Notes: generated from the letters alone by a model not told the origin. Positions 52,116 to 60,989 are shown, counted from the first letter of the stretch. The stretch: 64,000 nucleotides of DNA from an uncultured Treponema sp. (GCA_900319625.1 ONPD01000001.1:124001-188000), one strand, 5' to 3'. Numbers and translations are program-made.

Positions 52116-52125
52116 AATGCTCTCC

Positions 52126-52154
52126 TGTCATTTCGAGCGAAGTCGAGAAATCTC
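52126..52154. repeat. Dispersed-repeat-like sequence inside the bio operon
   Basis: It contains TCATTTCGAGCGAAGTCGAG followed by AAATCTC, an imperfect palindrome of a type I recall as a recurrent intergenic sequence in many bacteria. Here it separates bioM from bioN. Recall only; copy number in this genome is unknown. Confidence 0.4.
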
Positions 52155-52167
52155 TTTCTAACCGCTC

Positions 52168-52887
52168 TTACCATATTAAATCTGCCACACTCTTATAAGA
52201 ATTAAATGGATTTTTGATGTTCCACTGCTCAACATCAGTGCCAACTATCTCCTCCGGCGCCCCGTCAAAAACCTTTTCGCCGCGGAAAAGCACTATAAAG
52301 CGGTCGGCAAGGGCCAGGCATTTTTCAATTTCGTGGGTAAGAAGAATTATCGTTTTTTTCTGAGCCTTCAGATCTCGCAGAAGGGCGTTTACCTGACGAA
52401 CGCCGCCAAAATCAAGATTGGCGTAGGGCTCGTCCAGAATTATCAGGGGTAAATCCATGGCCAACATGCAGGCAACGGCAAGACGGCGTTTTTCACCGCC
52501 GGACAAAAAGCGGGCAGGAAAATCTTTTTTGGCGGTAAGGCCGGTTTTCTCAAGGGCATCGGCTACGGCGGCTTTTATCCGCTCCCGACTCCAGCCAAGA
52601 TTTTTCGGTCCAAAGGCAATGTCTTCTTCGGGAGTTTCGCCCAAAATCTGGGTTTCCGCCTCCTGAAAAACAAGGCCTGCCCGGCCAAAGCTTTCAATAG
52701 TGCCCGAATCAGCGGTCTCCAGCCCCGCGATAATCGACATCAAAAGGCTTTTTCCGCTGCCGTTTTCCCCGCCTATTACGGTAAAAGTTCCTTCTTCCAG
52801 CTCAAAGCTGACGTTTTTAAGAACTTCCCGGCGTCCGTTCAGAGTATTAAAGCCTTTGCAGATGTTTTTTACCGATAATTTTTCCAT
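52168..52887 (-). CDS. bioM: ECF-type biotin transporter, ATPase
   Basis: 239 aa from the ATG at 52887 (12 upstream codons are less likely). Walker A GGENGSGKSLLMSIIAGL, Q-loop GLVFQEAETQ, signature LSGGEKRRLAVAC, Walker B LIILDEPYANLD and H-loop LTHEIEKC. It energises biotin uptake. It starts 10 bp after bioY. Confidence 0.9.
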   Translation of the reverse strand: MEKLSVKNICKGFNTLNGRREVLKNVSFELEEGTFTVIGGENGSGKSLLMSIIAGLETADSGTIESFGRAGLVFQEAETQILGETPEEDIAFGPKNLGWSRERIKAAVADALEKTGLTAKKDFPARFLSGGEKRRLAVACMLAMDLPLIILDEPYANLDFGGVRQVNALLRDLKAQKKTIILLTHEIEKCLALADRFIVLFRGEKVFDGAPEEIVGTDVEQWNIKNPFNSYKSVADLIW

Positions 52888-52897
52888 AAAATCTATT

Positions 52898-53488
52898 TTA
52901 ATCAGCGTAAAGATACTGGGCAATAACAGGACGGATTTTAAGCGCCACAGGAATTGTAATCACAAGTTTAATGATATCACCCGGAATAAATGGAAGAACG
53001 CAGGCAGCCATTGTATAAGCCATAACTGATTTTTCAGCAGGAACCCGGCCGCCGCCCACAGCCCATTTTGCAAAATGAATTACGCCGGGAATATACAGAA
53101 TTACCATGCCGGCAATCATGGCAAGCGAAACCCGCAAGGCCAGACCCAAAGTTATTTTTTTATCTGTAACAGAAGGTTTTCCAGCAATCAGGCCAGTCGC
53201 AATAGCGCCAAGGAGGTAGCCCAGCAAAAATCCGCCGGTTGGTCCCATCCACACACCGATTCCGCTGCTGCCGCCCGAATAAACCGGAAGCCCGATTAAG
53301 CCCGCAAGCAGAAACAAAGCTACAGGAGCGCCGGCAAAAAGACCGCCAAGAAGAACCGCTGTCAAAATGCAAAGGGCATTCTGAAGTACAATTGGAACAG
53401 GTCCAAGAGGAATCATGATAAAGCAGCCAACGCAAATTACGGCCGCAAACAAAGCAATAAAAGCAGGAAGTAAAGTTTTTCTTTTCAT
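52898..53488 (-). CDS. bioY: Biotin transporter substrate-binding component
   Basis: 196 aa with about six hydrophobic segments. The BioY signature region GPVPIVLQNALCILTAVLLGGLFAGAP is present, followed by GPTGGFLLGYLLGAI and PGDIIKLVITI. It captures biotin with high affinity. No biotin synthesis genes are in the window, which fits a biotin auxotroph. It is first gene of bioY-bioM-bioN, under a likely BirA operator. Confidence 0.93.
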   Translation of the reverse strand: MKRKTLLPAFIALFAAVICVGCFIMIPLGPVPIVLQNALCILTAVLLGGLFAGAPVALFLLAGLIGLPVYSGGSSGIGVWMGPTGGFLLGYLLGAIATGLIAGKPSVTDKKITLGLALRVSLAMIAGMVILYIPGVIHFAKWAVGGGRVPAEKSVMAYTMAACVLPFIPGDIIKLVITIPVALKIRPVIAQYLYAD

Positions 53489-53519
53489 AATAAGGCGAAT
53501 TTAGCGTAAATAAAAAGAA

Positions 53520-53552
53520 TTGTAAACCATATAATAAAATATACGTTGACAA
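53520..53552 (-). promoter_or_regulatory. Putative BirA operator upstream of bioY
   Basis: TTGTAAACC (53520-53528), 15 bp, CGTTGACAA (53544-53552). The two 9-mers form an inverted repeat with two mismatches. They match the known bacterial BirA operator plan TTGTAAACC-N15/16-GGTTTACAA. It lies 32-64 bp upstream of the bioY start and probably overlaps its promoter. Confidence 0.7.
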
Positions 53553-53640
53553 TTAAGTAAAATACTGCAATCACTGACAAATAAATCCCCAAAAAGTTAC
53601 AGAATTTATGTAAATTTTTATAAATTTTCATAAATTTTGT

Positions 53641-53697
53641 TTGACATCATATTGATAGTAATGCTATCATAATTATAGGTGATAGTGGTGCTATCAC
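53641..53697 (+). promoter_or_regulatory. Porin-gene promoter with two identical-type operators
   Basis: TTGACA (53641-53646) and TATCAT (53665-53670) are 18 bp apart. Two inverted repeats of the form TGATAG-N5-CTATCA overlap the promoter: 53653-53669 (spacer TAATG, covering the -10) and 53680-53696 (spacer TGGTG, extended to GTGATAG/CTATCAC), where the second covers the expected transcript start. A dimeric repressor bound at both would block transcription. Confidence 0.65.
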
Positions 53698-53758
53698 GCT
53701 AATACTATGTATTTCAAGGTGAAATTATTATTATCGTAAAAACTTAGGAGGTTTTTAT

Positions 53759-55690
53759 ATGAAAAAGTTGGTTGCCGGTGCTTTGGCACTTGCTCTCGGT
53801 TTTTCTGCTTTTGGACAGGAAGCAGGAGTTCACGAATTAAAAAGTTCTGCTGGAAAAATTCAGTTTGGTGCATGGGGACGTTCTACTTTTAATATTGGTG
53901 CTAACAATACATCTACTAAGATTGATGGAACAGCAAAGGTTTCTAATAATATTGCAAAAATGGCTGCTGCCGGAACTATTGCTGGAACATTGAAGGATGT
54001 TGAATCTATTACTAAATTTTGTACAGCATTAGCTAATAACGGTGATGTTGCAGGTGCTGCAGCAGTACAGACTGCTTGTGCAGCTTATGCTGGTAATCCA
54101 ACTGATGCTAATAAAGCTGCTGTAGTTATGGCAGTTGCTGGTAGTTCAGCTGTTACAGATGCCCATATAGCTGCTGCAAAAGCGCTGATTGAAAGTAATG
54201 TCACAAATCCAATAAATAAAGATGAAAGTGACGTTGAATGGTACGCTTCAGTTGCTCCAGACTGGTCTTATGGTTGCCGTGTTGGCTTCTGGATTATCGG
54301 ACGTACAACTGATGAACACTGGGGATTTGACTTCAACCTTGACTCAGATGCTGCTGCTTTGTTCGTAGGTGCTCAGAACTATGATTCAGAGTCTCCGACA
54401 GCTGCTTTGAAACATAAAAGCAACGGTCTTTCTTATGCAGAATCTGGAAAATATGCAGTTGCAATCGGTGATCAGGCAAAAATCTGGGGTATTTTTGATT
54501 TGAATCCTGTTGATTTGAAGGTTGCTTTCGGTAAAATGCGTGAGCAGGAACTCCGCGGTTCTATCGGTGATTTTGGTCAGCGCGAATCAAGTGATGTAAA
54601 ATCAGAAGATGATATCTTTACAGAAATGTGGCCTGTTATGGGTATGTTCGTAAGTGCAAAAGGACAGAAGGGAACTGCTCTTGAAGGTCTTTATGCCGCT
54701 GTTGACTGTGATGCATTCGGTTTGGTTTCTGCAAAAGATGAATCAAAAGAACTTACAACAAAACTTTCTACACTTGCTTCTACAATCCAGGGTGGGCTTG
54801 GTTACACAATTCCTGGTATTGCTCAGGTAAAGGGTCAGTTCATTGCTGATTCTATTGAAGAAGGAAACAAAAAATATTCTAAAGCTAAATATCAGGCTGC
54901 TCGTGCTGCTGGTTTTGGCTGGAAAGATTACGCAGGACGCTTTGAGTTCGGTATTGACTGGCTTGGATTTGCAGGTGGAGCAACAGGAATTGGTGACGTA
55001 GATCTGGATAAAACTCCAAATGCCAACATCATCGAGCTTGGTGTAAAAGTTCCTCTCGTAATGGACGAAAAACTCCGTCAGTATGACCCTGAAAAATTCT
55101 ACAACTTCTATACATGTCTTGGAACTATGGGTGTAATTCAGAAGGGCTTCATCTTCTATAAAGCTCACATTTGGGGTGGAAAGGGAGAATCTAACCTTTC
55201 AAATTATACAAAATTCGAAATGGCAGGAAGCAAAGTTAATCTTGATTACACAGGAAATGCTGCTAATATCGTAATGATGGGATTTGATGCCCTTGCAGAA
55301 GTTTGTCTGAACCCATTCGGAAAACAGAATAACTTTGCAGGTCTTTCTTTCAACTACAACATTACACTTGCTAATGCAGATGGTCTTGGAAAAGTTTCTG
55401 GTGTATCAGGTGTAAATACAAATGATGTAAAATTGCAGCAGCATAATTTTGGAATTGAAGCATATTTCAAGAAGACATTTGCTGCTAACAACTACTTCTT
55501 TATCGGTGTAGCTGACAGACTTTCTATTCAGAAACTTGATGGTACTATTACAGACGTAAGTGCTTTGGATACTACAGGTCAACTGGCACAGCTTAAAGCT
55601 TTGACTGGCGAAAGTGTTTCTCTTGATCTTTCTTACACAGCTGTTTCAAACAAAGTTTACATCCCTGTTGGTGTAGAAATGTTCTTCTAA
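53759..55690 (+). CDS. Putative porin-like outer-membrane beta-barrel protein
   Basis: 643 aa, GGAGG before the ATG. Signal peptide about 1-20 (LALGFSAFGQ). The mature protein has many amphipathic strands with Gly/aromatic residues (FGAWGRSTFNIGAN; WGFDFNLDSDAAALFVGAQNYD) and ends VGVEMFF with the C-terminal Phe typical of outer-membrane proteins. Residues about 60-150 are Ala-rich and helical, inserted after the first strands; probably a surface or periplasmic loop. I do not recognise a named spirochaete porin. Strong promoter, two operators and a terminator suggest an abundant regulated protein. Confidence 0.7.
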   Translation: MKKLVAGALALALGFSAFGQEAGVHELKSSAGKIQFGAWGRSTFNIGANNTSTKIDGTAKVSNNIAKMAAAGTIAGTLKDVESITKFCTALANNGDVAGAAAVQTACAAYAGNPTDANKAAVVMAVAGSSAVTDAHIAAAKALIESNVTNPINKDESDVEWYASVAPDWSYGCRVGFWIIGRTTDEHWGFDFNLDSDAAALFVGAQNYDSESPTAALKHKSNGLSYAESGKYAVAIGDQAKIWGIFDLNPVDLKVAFGKMREQELRGSIGDFGQRESSDVKSEDDIFTEMWPVMGMFVSAKGQKGTALEGLYAAVDCDAFGLVSAKDESKELTTKLSTLASTIQGGLGYTIPGIAQVKGQFIADSIEEGNKKYSKAKYQAARAAGFGWKDYAGRFEFGIDWLGFAGGATGIGDVDLDKTPNANIIELGVKVPLVMDEKLRQYDPEKFYNFYTCLGTMGVIQKGFIFYKAHIWGGKGESNLSNYTKFEMAGSKVNLDYTGNAANIVMMGFDALAEVCLNPFGKQNNFAGLSFNYNITLANADGLGKVSGVSGVNTNDVKLQQHNFGIEAYFKKTFAANNYFFIGVADRLSIQKLDGTITDVSALDTTGQLAQLKALTGESVSLDLSYTAVSNKVYIPVGVEMFF

Positions 55691-55741
55691 TAGCGGTTAA
55701 AAACGGGGCGTTCCAACTTCCGGATGCCTCGAACCGCTATT
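55689..55741 (+). repeat. Hairpin at porin stop codon with conserved 20-nt arm, copy 2
   Basis: AATAGCGGTT (55689-55698) and AACCGCTATT (55732-55741) form a perfect 10-bp stem starting inside the stop codon. It encloses CGGGGC/GCCTCG and CAACTTCCGGATGCCTCGAA (55714-55733), identical to the 40317-40366 element. The stem is followed by AAAAAC as in the GTTAAAAAC of the two-hairpin elements. Confidence 0.7.
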
Positions 55742-55744
55742 ACG

Positions 55745-55761
55745 ACCTGCGCTTTGCGCAG
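55745..55761. repeat. Palindromic repeat with GC-TTT-GC core, copy 2
   Basis: ACCTGCGCTTTGCGCAG, identical to 17 nt of the hairpin at 4226-4246. Confidence 0.7.
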
Positions 55762-55777
55762 TTCGCATATTGGATAT

Positions 55778-55809
55778 AGACCGTTTCATTCGTGAAGCGG
55801 TCTTTTTTT
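55778..55809 (+). terminator. Intrinsic terminator after the porin-like gene
   Basis: AGACCGTTTCA pairs with TGAAGCGGTCT (one G-T wobble) around loop TTCG, then a T run to 55809. Confidence 0.85.
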
Positions 55810-55829
55810 ATAGTTCTTTCTTGGGGTCT

Positions 55830-55901
55830 TAGGGGCGGAGCCCCTGGAGAAGGGGTGGCGTAAGACCGCAAGGGCTGGAGCCAGGGGAAGGCTTTCCCCT
55901 C
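55830..55901. repeat. Palindromic intergenic repeat related to the carB insertion
   Basis: AGGGGCGGAGCCCCT (about 55831-55845) is followed by AGAAGGGGTGGCGTAAGA and AGGGGAAGGCTTTCCCCT (about 55883-55900). The second half matches the in-frame insertion in carB at 44677-44740. Confidence 0.7.
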
Positions 55902-55908
55902 CTTCTAC

Positions 55909-55937
55909 TTCCAAAATGTGCGTTTTTCATCTATACT
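55909..55937 (+). promoter_or_regulatory. Candidate promoter for purF
   Basis: TTCCAA (55909-55914) and TATACT (55932-55937) are 17 bp apart; the purF ATG is 28 bp further on. Confidence 0.45.
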
Positions 55938-55965
55938 ATGCTATCTTTTCCTGGTAAGGGCATAT

Positions 55966-57375
55966 ATGAATAGTTTTGAAATGAGCGAAGATAAACTTCG
56001 GGACGAATGTGGCGTTGTTGGCGTTTTTATTAACGATGAAAAAAAGGAACAGATGAGCGCTGCTTCTCTGGCATATTTTGGACTTTATTCCCTGCAGCAC
56101 CGCGGTCAGGAAAGTGCGGGAATTGTTACCAGTGACGGAACAAACGTAAAAATCCACAAGGATATGGGGCTTGTTGCCGACGTTTTTAATGCAGAAAATC
56201 TTGGTTCGCTGAACGGAAATCTTGCGATTGGTCATGTCCGCTATGCGACTGCCGGTTCAAAAACAATCGAAAATGCCCAGCCTATGCTTAATCAGTTTAA
56301 GCTGGGAAGCGTTGCCCTTGCTCATAACGGTCAGCTTGTAAACTACGAACAGCTTCGTGAAATGCTGGAGGATGCGGGTTCGACCTTCTCTTCTTCAAGT
56401 GATACAGAGGTTATCTTAAAAATGATTGCCCGCAGCTACAAAAAAGGGCTTGCAAAGGCAATTTCTGATACAATCCAGATGATAAAGGGCTCCTATGCAC
56501 TTTGTGTTATGACCGAAGATACTTTGATTGGTGTGCGCGATCCTAACGGAATCCGTCCGCTTTGTCTTGGTCAGGTTGAGGGCGGTTATGTTCTTGCGAG
56601 TGAATCCTGCGCAATTGATGCAATGAACGGAACTTTTATCCGTGACGTTGCTCCGGGTGAAATCATCACAATCAATAAAGAAGGAATTTCTTCCTTTAAT
56701 TTTGGTGAAAAGACGGCTAAACGCACCTGTATTTTTGAGTACGTTTACTTTGCCCGCCCGGATTCTGTGATTGACGGAATTCCTGTTCAGACTGCCCGCC
56801 TTAAGATGGGTGCCCAGCTTGCTAAGGAAAGCCCTGTTGATGCGGATGTTGTAATCGGCGTTCCTGACAGCGGACTTGGGGCTGCAATGGGTTATGCTCA
56901 GGCCAGCGGAGTTCCTTATTCTATGGGAATTGTAAAAAATAAGTATATCGGCCGAACCTTTATTGCGCCGACTCAGAAAGAGCGCGAAAATATGGTTTTT
57001 GTAAAGCTGAATGCGGTTTCCAGCGATTTGAGCGGAAAAAAAGTTATCGTAATTGATGATTCGATTGTGCGCGGAACTACAAGCCGCCGCCTTGTTCAGA
57101 TTTTGCGCCGCGCCGGTGCTAAGGAAGTTCACTTCCGCGTAAGTTCGCCACCGGTAAAATTCCCATGCCATCTGGGAATCGATACCCCGACTAAATCTGA
57201 GCTTATTTCAAGTACTCATGATATAGAAGAAATCAGAAAGGAAATTGGAGCTGACAGCCTTGCCTTTATTTCTCTTGAAGGAATGTTCGAGGCTTTGCGC
57301 AGCTGTAATCCTGATTCTTACGGTTTCTGTAAGGGCTGCTTCAGCGGTGAATATCCGATGAGCGTGTTACAATAA
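55966..57375 (+). CDS. purF: Amidophosphoribosyltransferase
   Basis: 469 aa from the ATG at 55966 (TAAGGG upstream); ATG 55981 is an alternative. First committed step of purine synthesis, PRPP plus glutamine. After a short propeptide the Ntn nucleophile Cys begins CGVVGVF. The PRPP loop VIVIDDSIVRGTTSRR is intact. The C-terminal Cys cluster FCKGCFSGEYP fits the Fe-S type found in Bacillus enzymes. It is followed 18 bp later by glmS, another class II glutamine amidotransferase. Confidence 0.95.
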   Translation: MNSFEMSEDKLRDECGVVGVFINDEKKEQMSAASLAYFGLYSLQHRGQESAGIVTSDGTNVKIHKDMGLVADVFNAENLGSLNGNLAIGHVRYATAGSKTIENAQPMLNQFKLGSVALAHNGQLVNYEQLREMLEDAGSTFSSSSDTEVILKMIARSYKKGLAKAISDTIQMIKGSYALCVMTEDTLIGVRDPNGIRPLCLGQVEGGYVLASESCAIDAMNGTFIRDVAPGEIITINKEGISSFNFGEKTAKRTCIFEYVYFARPDSVIDGIPVQTARLKMGAQLAKESPVDADVVIGVPDSGLGAAMGYAQASGVPYSMGIVKNKYIGRTFIAPTQKERENMVFVKLNAVSSDLSGKKVIVIDDSIVRGTTSRRLVQILRRAGAKEVHFRVSSPPVKFPCHLGIDTPTKSELISSTHDIEEIRKEIGADSLAFISLEGMFEALRSCNPDSYGFCKGCFSGEYPMSVLQ

Positions 57376-57393
57376 AAAAGGAGATGTTTAATT

Positions 57394-59307
57394 ATGTGTG
57401 GAATAGTTGGATACATAGGTAATAAAAATGCGGCTTCTATTCTGGTGAAGGCGCTGAAAAAGCTTGAATACCGTGGATATGATTCTGCGGGAATTGCTGT
57501 TTATTCAGGTGAAGAAATCCTTGTTCAGAAGGCAAAAGGAAAGCTTCTTAATCTTGTTGAAAAAATTACAGGTCAGGTTGTGCCTGAAAATCTGAAAGGT
57601 GCGGAATACACTCAGGCAGAAAACTCTTTGTTTGACCAGGTAAAGGATTTTGTAAAGGGGTCTGTCGGTATTGGTCATACCCGCTGGGCAACTCACGGTG
57701 AACCAAGTGATTTGAATGCTCATCCTCATGCTTCTACTGACGGTACAATTTCTATCGTTCATAACGGAATCATCGAAAATTACGCTGAAATTAAGGCAAA
57801 ACTCCAGGCAGAAGGGGTAGTTTTTAAATCTCAGACTGATACAGAGGTTGTCGTTCAGCTGCTGGACAAAACATATAAGGAAGAAAAGGACCTTTTTAAA
57901 GCTGTAATCCGTGTGCTTCATACAGTTCAGGGCTCTTATGCTATTGGCGTTGTCTGCAAGGATTACCCGGACCGCATTATCTGTGCCCGCAAGGAAAGTC
58001 CTCTTATCGTAGGTCTTGGAAAGGATGAAAATTTCATTGCTTCTGATGTTCCGGCTATTCTTGAGCATACCCGCGACGTTTACTATCTTGGTGAAAAAGA
58101 AATCGCCGTTTTGTACACAGATCACGTTGATTTGTTCAATTTTGAAGGCGAAAAAATCATAAAAGAGCCTAGCCATGTTGAATGGGATATGGATGCTGCC
58201 GAAAAGGGCGGTTACGAGCACTTTATGATTAAGGAAATCCACGAACAGCCAAAGGGGCTGCGCGATACAATGAGGCCTAGAATCGTAAAGGATGGAAGCG
58301 GTCTTCCTACAGACGTTTATTTTGAAGAAAACAAGATGGATGATGCCTGGCGCAAGGCAAAACGGGTTGTAATTACAGCCTGCGGAACAGCTTACCATGC
58401 CGGTGTCGTTGCAAAATACGCTTTTGAAAAAATTGCCCGCATGAAGGTTGATGTTGATGTAGCAAGTGAATTCCGCTACCGCAATCCAATCCTTGATAAA
58501 GATGATATTTTTATCGTAATTTCCCAGTCCGGAGAAACTGCTGATACTTTGAGCGCCCTGCGCCTTGCTAAGGAAAACGGCCTTAAGGTTGTTGCAATCA
58601 CAAACTGCGTTGGCTCTACTGTCAGCCGCGAAGCTGATGATGTAATTTACACTCTGGCAGGACCGGAAATTGCCGTTGCTTCTACAAAAGCCTACACAAC
58701 TCAGATTCTCTGCCTCTATCTGCTTGCAATTAAGGCCGGAAAGCTGCGCGGAACCTTGAGCCAGGAAGACTGTACAAAACTTTTGACTGAACTTGAAGGA
58801 ATCCCTGATAAGGTTCAGGAGATTCTTGACGGAAAAGAAATTATCCAGAAGTTTGCGGCTAAGCAGTTTAATAAAGATAAGATTTTCTATATCGGCCGCC
58901 AGTTTGACAGCGCAACTTCTCTGGAAAGTGCATTGAAGCTTAAGGAAGTTTCTTACATGCATTCGGAGGCATTTGCGGCAGGTGAGCTTAAACACGGTCC
59001 GATTGCTCTGATAGATCCGCAGACTCTGGTAGTTGCGATTGCCAGCCAGCCTGATTTGTACGAAAAAATCGGTTCAAATATGGTTGAAGTAAAGGCCAGA
59101 AAGGCAACCGTTCTTGTAATCACTCAGGACGAAAAGGCCTTTGAAGGAAAAACAGACGAAGTATTTAAGATTCCGGAATGTTCTGATACTCTGGCATCGC
59201 TTTTGACTGTAATTCCTGCCCAGCTTTTTGCTTACTATTGTGCTGTTCAGCGTGGTTATGATCCTGATAAACCTCGTAACCTTGCAAAGAGCGTTACTGT
59301 AGAGTAA
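57394..59307 (+). CDS. glmS: Glutamine-fructose-6-phosphate aminotransferase
   Basis: 637 aa, AAGGAG before the ATG. The N-terminal glutaminase has Cys2 in MCGIVGYIG and HTRWATHG. Two SIS domains follow (CGTAYHAG, SQSGETADT; the second with HSEAFAAGELKHGP), and the C-terminus ends DKPRNLAKSVTVE. It makes glucosamine 6-phosphate for peptidoglycan. About 25 extra residues around 60-90 enlarge the glutaminase loop. The 18-bp gap to purF excludes a glmS ribozyme. Confidence 0.97.
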   Translation: MCGIVGYIGNKNAASILVKALKKLEYRGYDSAGIAVYSGEEILVQKAKGKLLNLVEKITGQVVPENLKGAEYTQAENSLFDQVKDFVKGSVGIGHTRWATHGEPSDLNAHPHASTDGTISIVHNGIIENYAEIKAKLQAEGVVFKSQTDTEVVVQLLDKTYKEEKDLFKAVIRVLHTVQGSYAIGVVCKDYPDRIICARKESPLIVGLGKDENFIASDVPAILEHTRDVYYLGEKEIAVLYTDHVDLFNFEGEKIIKEPSHVEWDMDAAEKGGYEHFMIKEIHEQPKGLRDTMRPRIVKDGSGLPTDVYFEENKMDDAWRKAKRVVITACGTAYHAGVVAKYAFEKIARMKVDVDVASEFRYRNPILDKDDIFIVISQSGETADTLSALRLAKENGLKVVAITNCVGSTVSREADDVIYTLAGPEIAVASTKAYTTQILCLYLLAIKAGKLRGTLSQEDCTKLLTELEGIPDKVQEILDGKEIIQKFAAKQFNKDKIFYIGRQFDSATSLESALKLKEVSYMHSEAFAAGELKHGPIALIDPQTLVVAIASQPDLYEKIGSNMVEVKARKATVLVITQDEKAFEGKTDEVFKIPECSDTLASLLTVIPAQLFAYYCAVQRGYDPDKPRNLAKSVTVE

Positions 59308-59312
59308 AAAAG

Positions 59313-60989
59313 ATGAACCAGCTGATTTCTATAAAAAACTGTCGTATTGAAAACAGCCGTGGTGCTGTGATTCCGCGGCTTGACTGGACTTTTGAGGAAG
59401 GTCAGGCCTGGCTTGTAATTGGTCCTAACGGCGGCGGAAAAGCTGACTTTGTGAATGCCCTTTCGGGAATGAAGGATTTGAAGATTGTGGCGAATGACGG
59501 GGGCTGTCAGCCTGCCGGGGGTGAAAATCACCTTCCAGGCGCCGGCTTCACCTCGGTTTTTGGCGACAGCGTAGAAATCGTTTCGCTTGAACGCGCTGCC
59601 CGTTTAATAGAAGAAGAACGCCTTAACGACGAAAGTGAATTTGTGGAAGGCGGTGTTGATATCGGCCGCACAGGACGGGTTTTTATTGCGGAGTCAATCT
59701 GCGGAGCTATCAAAAAAAATGCCACTCTTCCTGAAGAGGCAAAACGCCTTGAATCATATCCTGCCATTAAACTCTGCGGAATTGAAAAAATCCTTGACCG
59801 CGGACTTAAATACATGTCTACCGGCGAAATCCGCCGAACCCTTCTTGCCCGCGCCCTTATCAGCGGAAAAAAGCTTTTGATTTTGAGCGACCCTTTTGCG
59901 GGTCTGGATATTCAGAGCCGGACAATTCTGCTTGATTTTTTTAATACCATAACTCAAAAGCAGCTTCCCCACGTCATTCTTGGCATGGAACGCTGGCACG
60001 AAATTCCGGATGCCATTACTCACGTTCTGGAATTCAAGGATAAAAAAATCACCTTCTGCGGCCCTCGTGCAGCTTACGAAAAGCTGATGGAAGACCGCGC
60101 TGCAGAAAATAATCAGAAAAATGATGATGCAAAAGCCAGGCTTTCAGAGGATTTTACCCAGACTCTGGCGGAAACTTCAGTTTTAAGGGAGGCTTCCCCG
60201 GCTGATGAAATGGTGGCTGCGAATGAAACTTCCCGGCCGACAGATCAGACACAAGGGGCAGCAGCTGCTTCCCAGGTGTCAGAAAATCAAAATCCCCTCA
60301 TCGAAATGAATCACGTAAATGTAGGCTGGGATGATCACCGGGTACTAATCGACCTTAACTGGCGTCTTATGCCGGGGCAGCACTGGCTTATTCAGGGCCC
60401 CAATGGCAGCGGAAAAACAACCTTTCTGGAGCTGATTACCGGTGACAACATGCAGGTTTTCTGTAACGATGTAAGGCTTTTCGGAGCCCGCCGCGGTTCA
60501 GGTGAATCAATCTGGGATATAAAAAAGCAGCTGGGAATCGTTTCTTACCGCCTGCACGTGGAATACCGCATGGTAGGGGGAACTTCCCTTTTGAACGTAA
60601 TCGTTTCAGGCTTCCGCGATTCAATCGGCTTGTACGGAGCCGCTACAGATGTTGAAGCTGCGGCCGCAAAAAAATGGCTGGCACTTGGCGGTTTTGCCGG
60701 CCGTGAAAACGAAAGCTTTGGCAATCTCAGCTACGGCGAACAGAGGGCAATTTTGATTTTGCGTTCAGCAGTTAAAACTCCAAAGGTTCTGATTCTTGAC
60801 GAGCCCTGCCACGGCCTGGATGAAAGCTACCGTGAAAAAATCCTTCATCTTCTTGAGCTGATTGGCGAGGGAGGAACTACAACTATGCTGCACGTAACTC
60901 ACGACCCGAGTGAAGTTCTTGCCTGCGAGCATCACGTTCTGCAGCTCTGCCCGGATCAGAATCCTATGTATAAGATAGTAGAAAGGTAG
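59313..60989 (+). CDS. ModF-like tandem ABC ATPase
   Basis: 558 aa with two ABC domains and no transmembrane part, resembling ModF/PhrA. Domain 1 Walker A is degenerate: GPNGGGKAD, with Ala (residue 44) replacing the Ser/Thr after the Lys. Signature-like STGEIRRTLLARAL and Walker B LLILSDPFAGLD follow. Domain 2 has an intact GPNGSGKTTFLELI, LSYGEQRAILILRSA and VLILDEPCHGLDE. A Glu/Ala/Thr-rich linker (about 265-330) joins them, and the Gly-rich loop at residues 55-75 is unusual. The function is unknown. It starts 5 bp after glmS. Confidence 0.8.
   Translation: MNQLISIKNCRIENSRGAVIPRLDWTFEEGQAWLVIGPNGGGKADFVNALSGMKDLKIVANDGGCQPAGGENHLPGAGFTSVFGDSVEIVSLERAARLIEEERLNDESEFVEGGVDIGRTGRVFIAESICGAIKKNATLPEEAKRLESYPAIKLCGIEKILDRGLKYMSTGEIRRTLLARALISGKKLLILSDPFAGLDIQSRTILLDFFNTITQKQLPHVILGMERWHEIPDAITHVLEFKDKKITFCGPRAAYEKLMEDRAAENNQKNDDAKARLSEDFTQTLAETSVLREASPADEMVAANETSRPTDQTQGAAAASQVSENQNPLIEMNHVNVGWDDHRVLIDLNWRLMPGQHWLIQGPNGSGKTTFLELITGDNMQVFCNDVRLFGARRGSGESIWDIKKQLGIVSYRLHVEYRMVGGTSLLNVIVSGFRDSIGLYGAATDVEAAAAKKWLALGGFAGRENESFGNLSYGEQRAILILRSAVKTPKVLILDEPCHGLDESYREKILHLLELIGEGGTTTMLHVTHDPSEVLACEHHVLQLCPDQNPMYKIVER

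Noticed and set aside
57376..57393. glmS ribozyme
   Set aside because: Only 18 bp separate purF and glmS, too short for the ribozyme.
58000..59000. Long minus-strand ORF opposite glmS
   Set aside because: It is rich in Cys, Phe and Asn, with no ribosome-binding site or family pattern; it is the antisense shadow of glmS. The same applies to long antisense ORFs opposite purF, the UPF0210 gene, aspS and carA.
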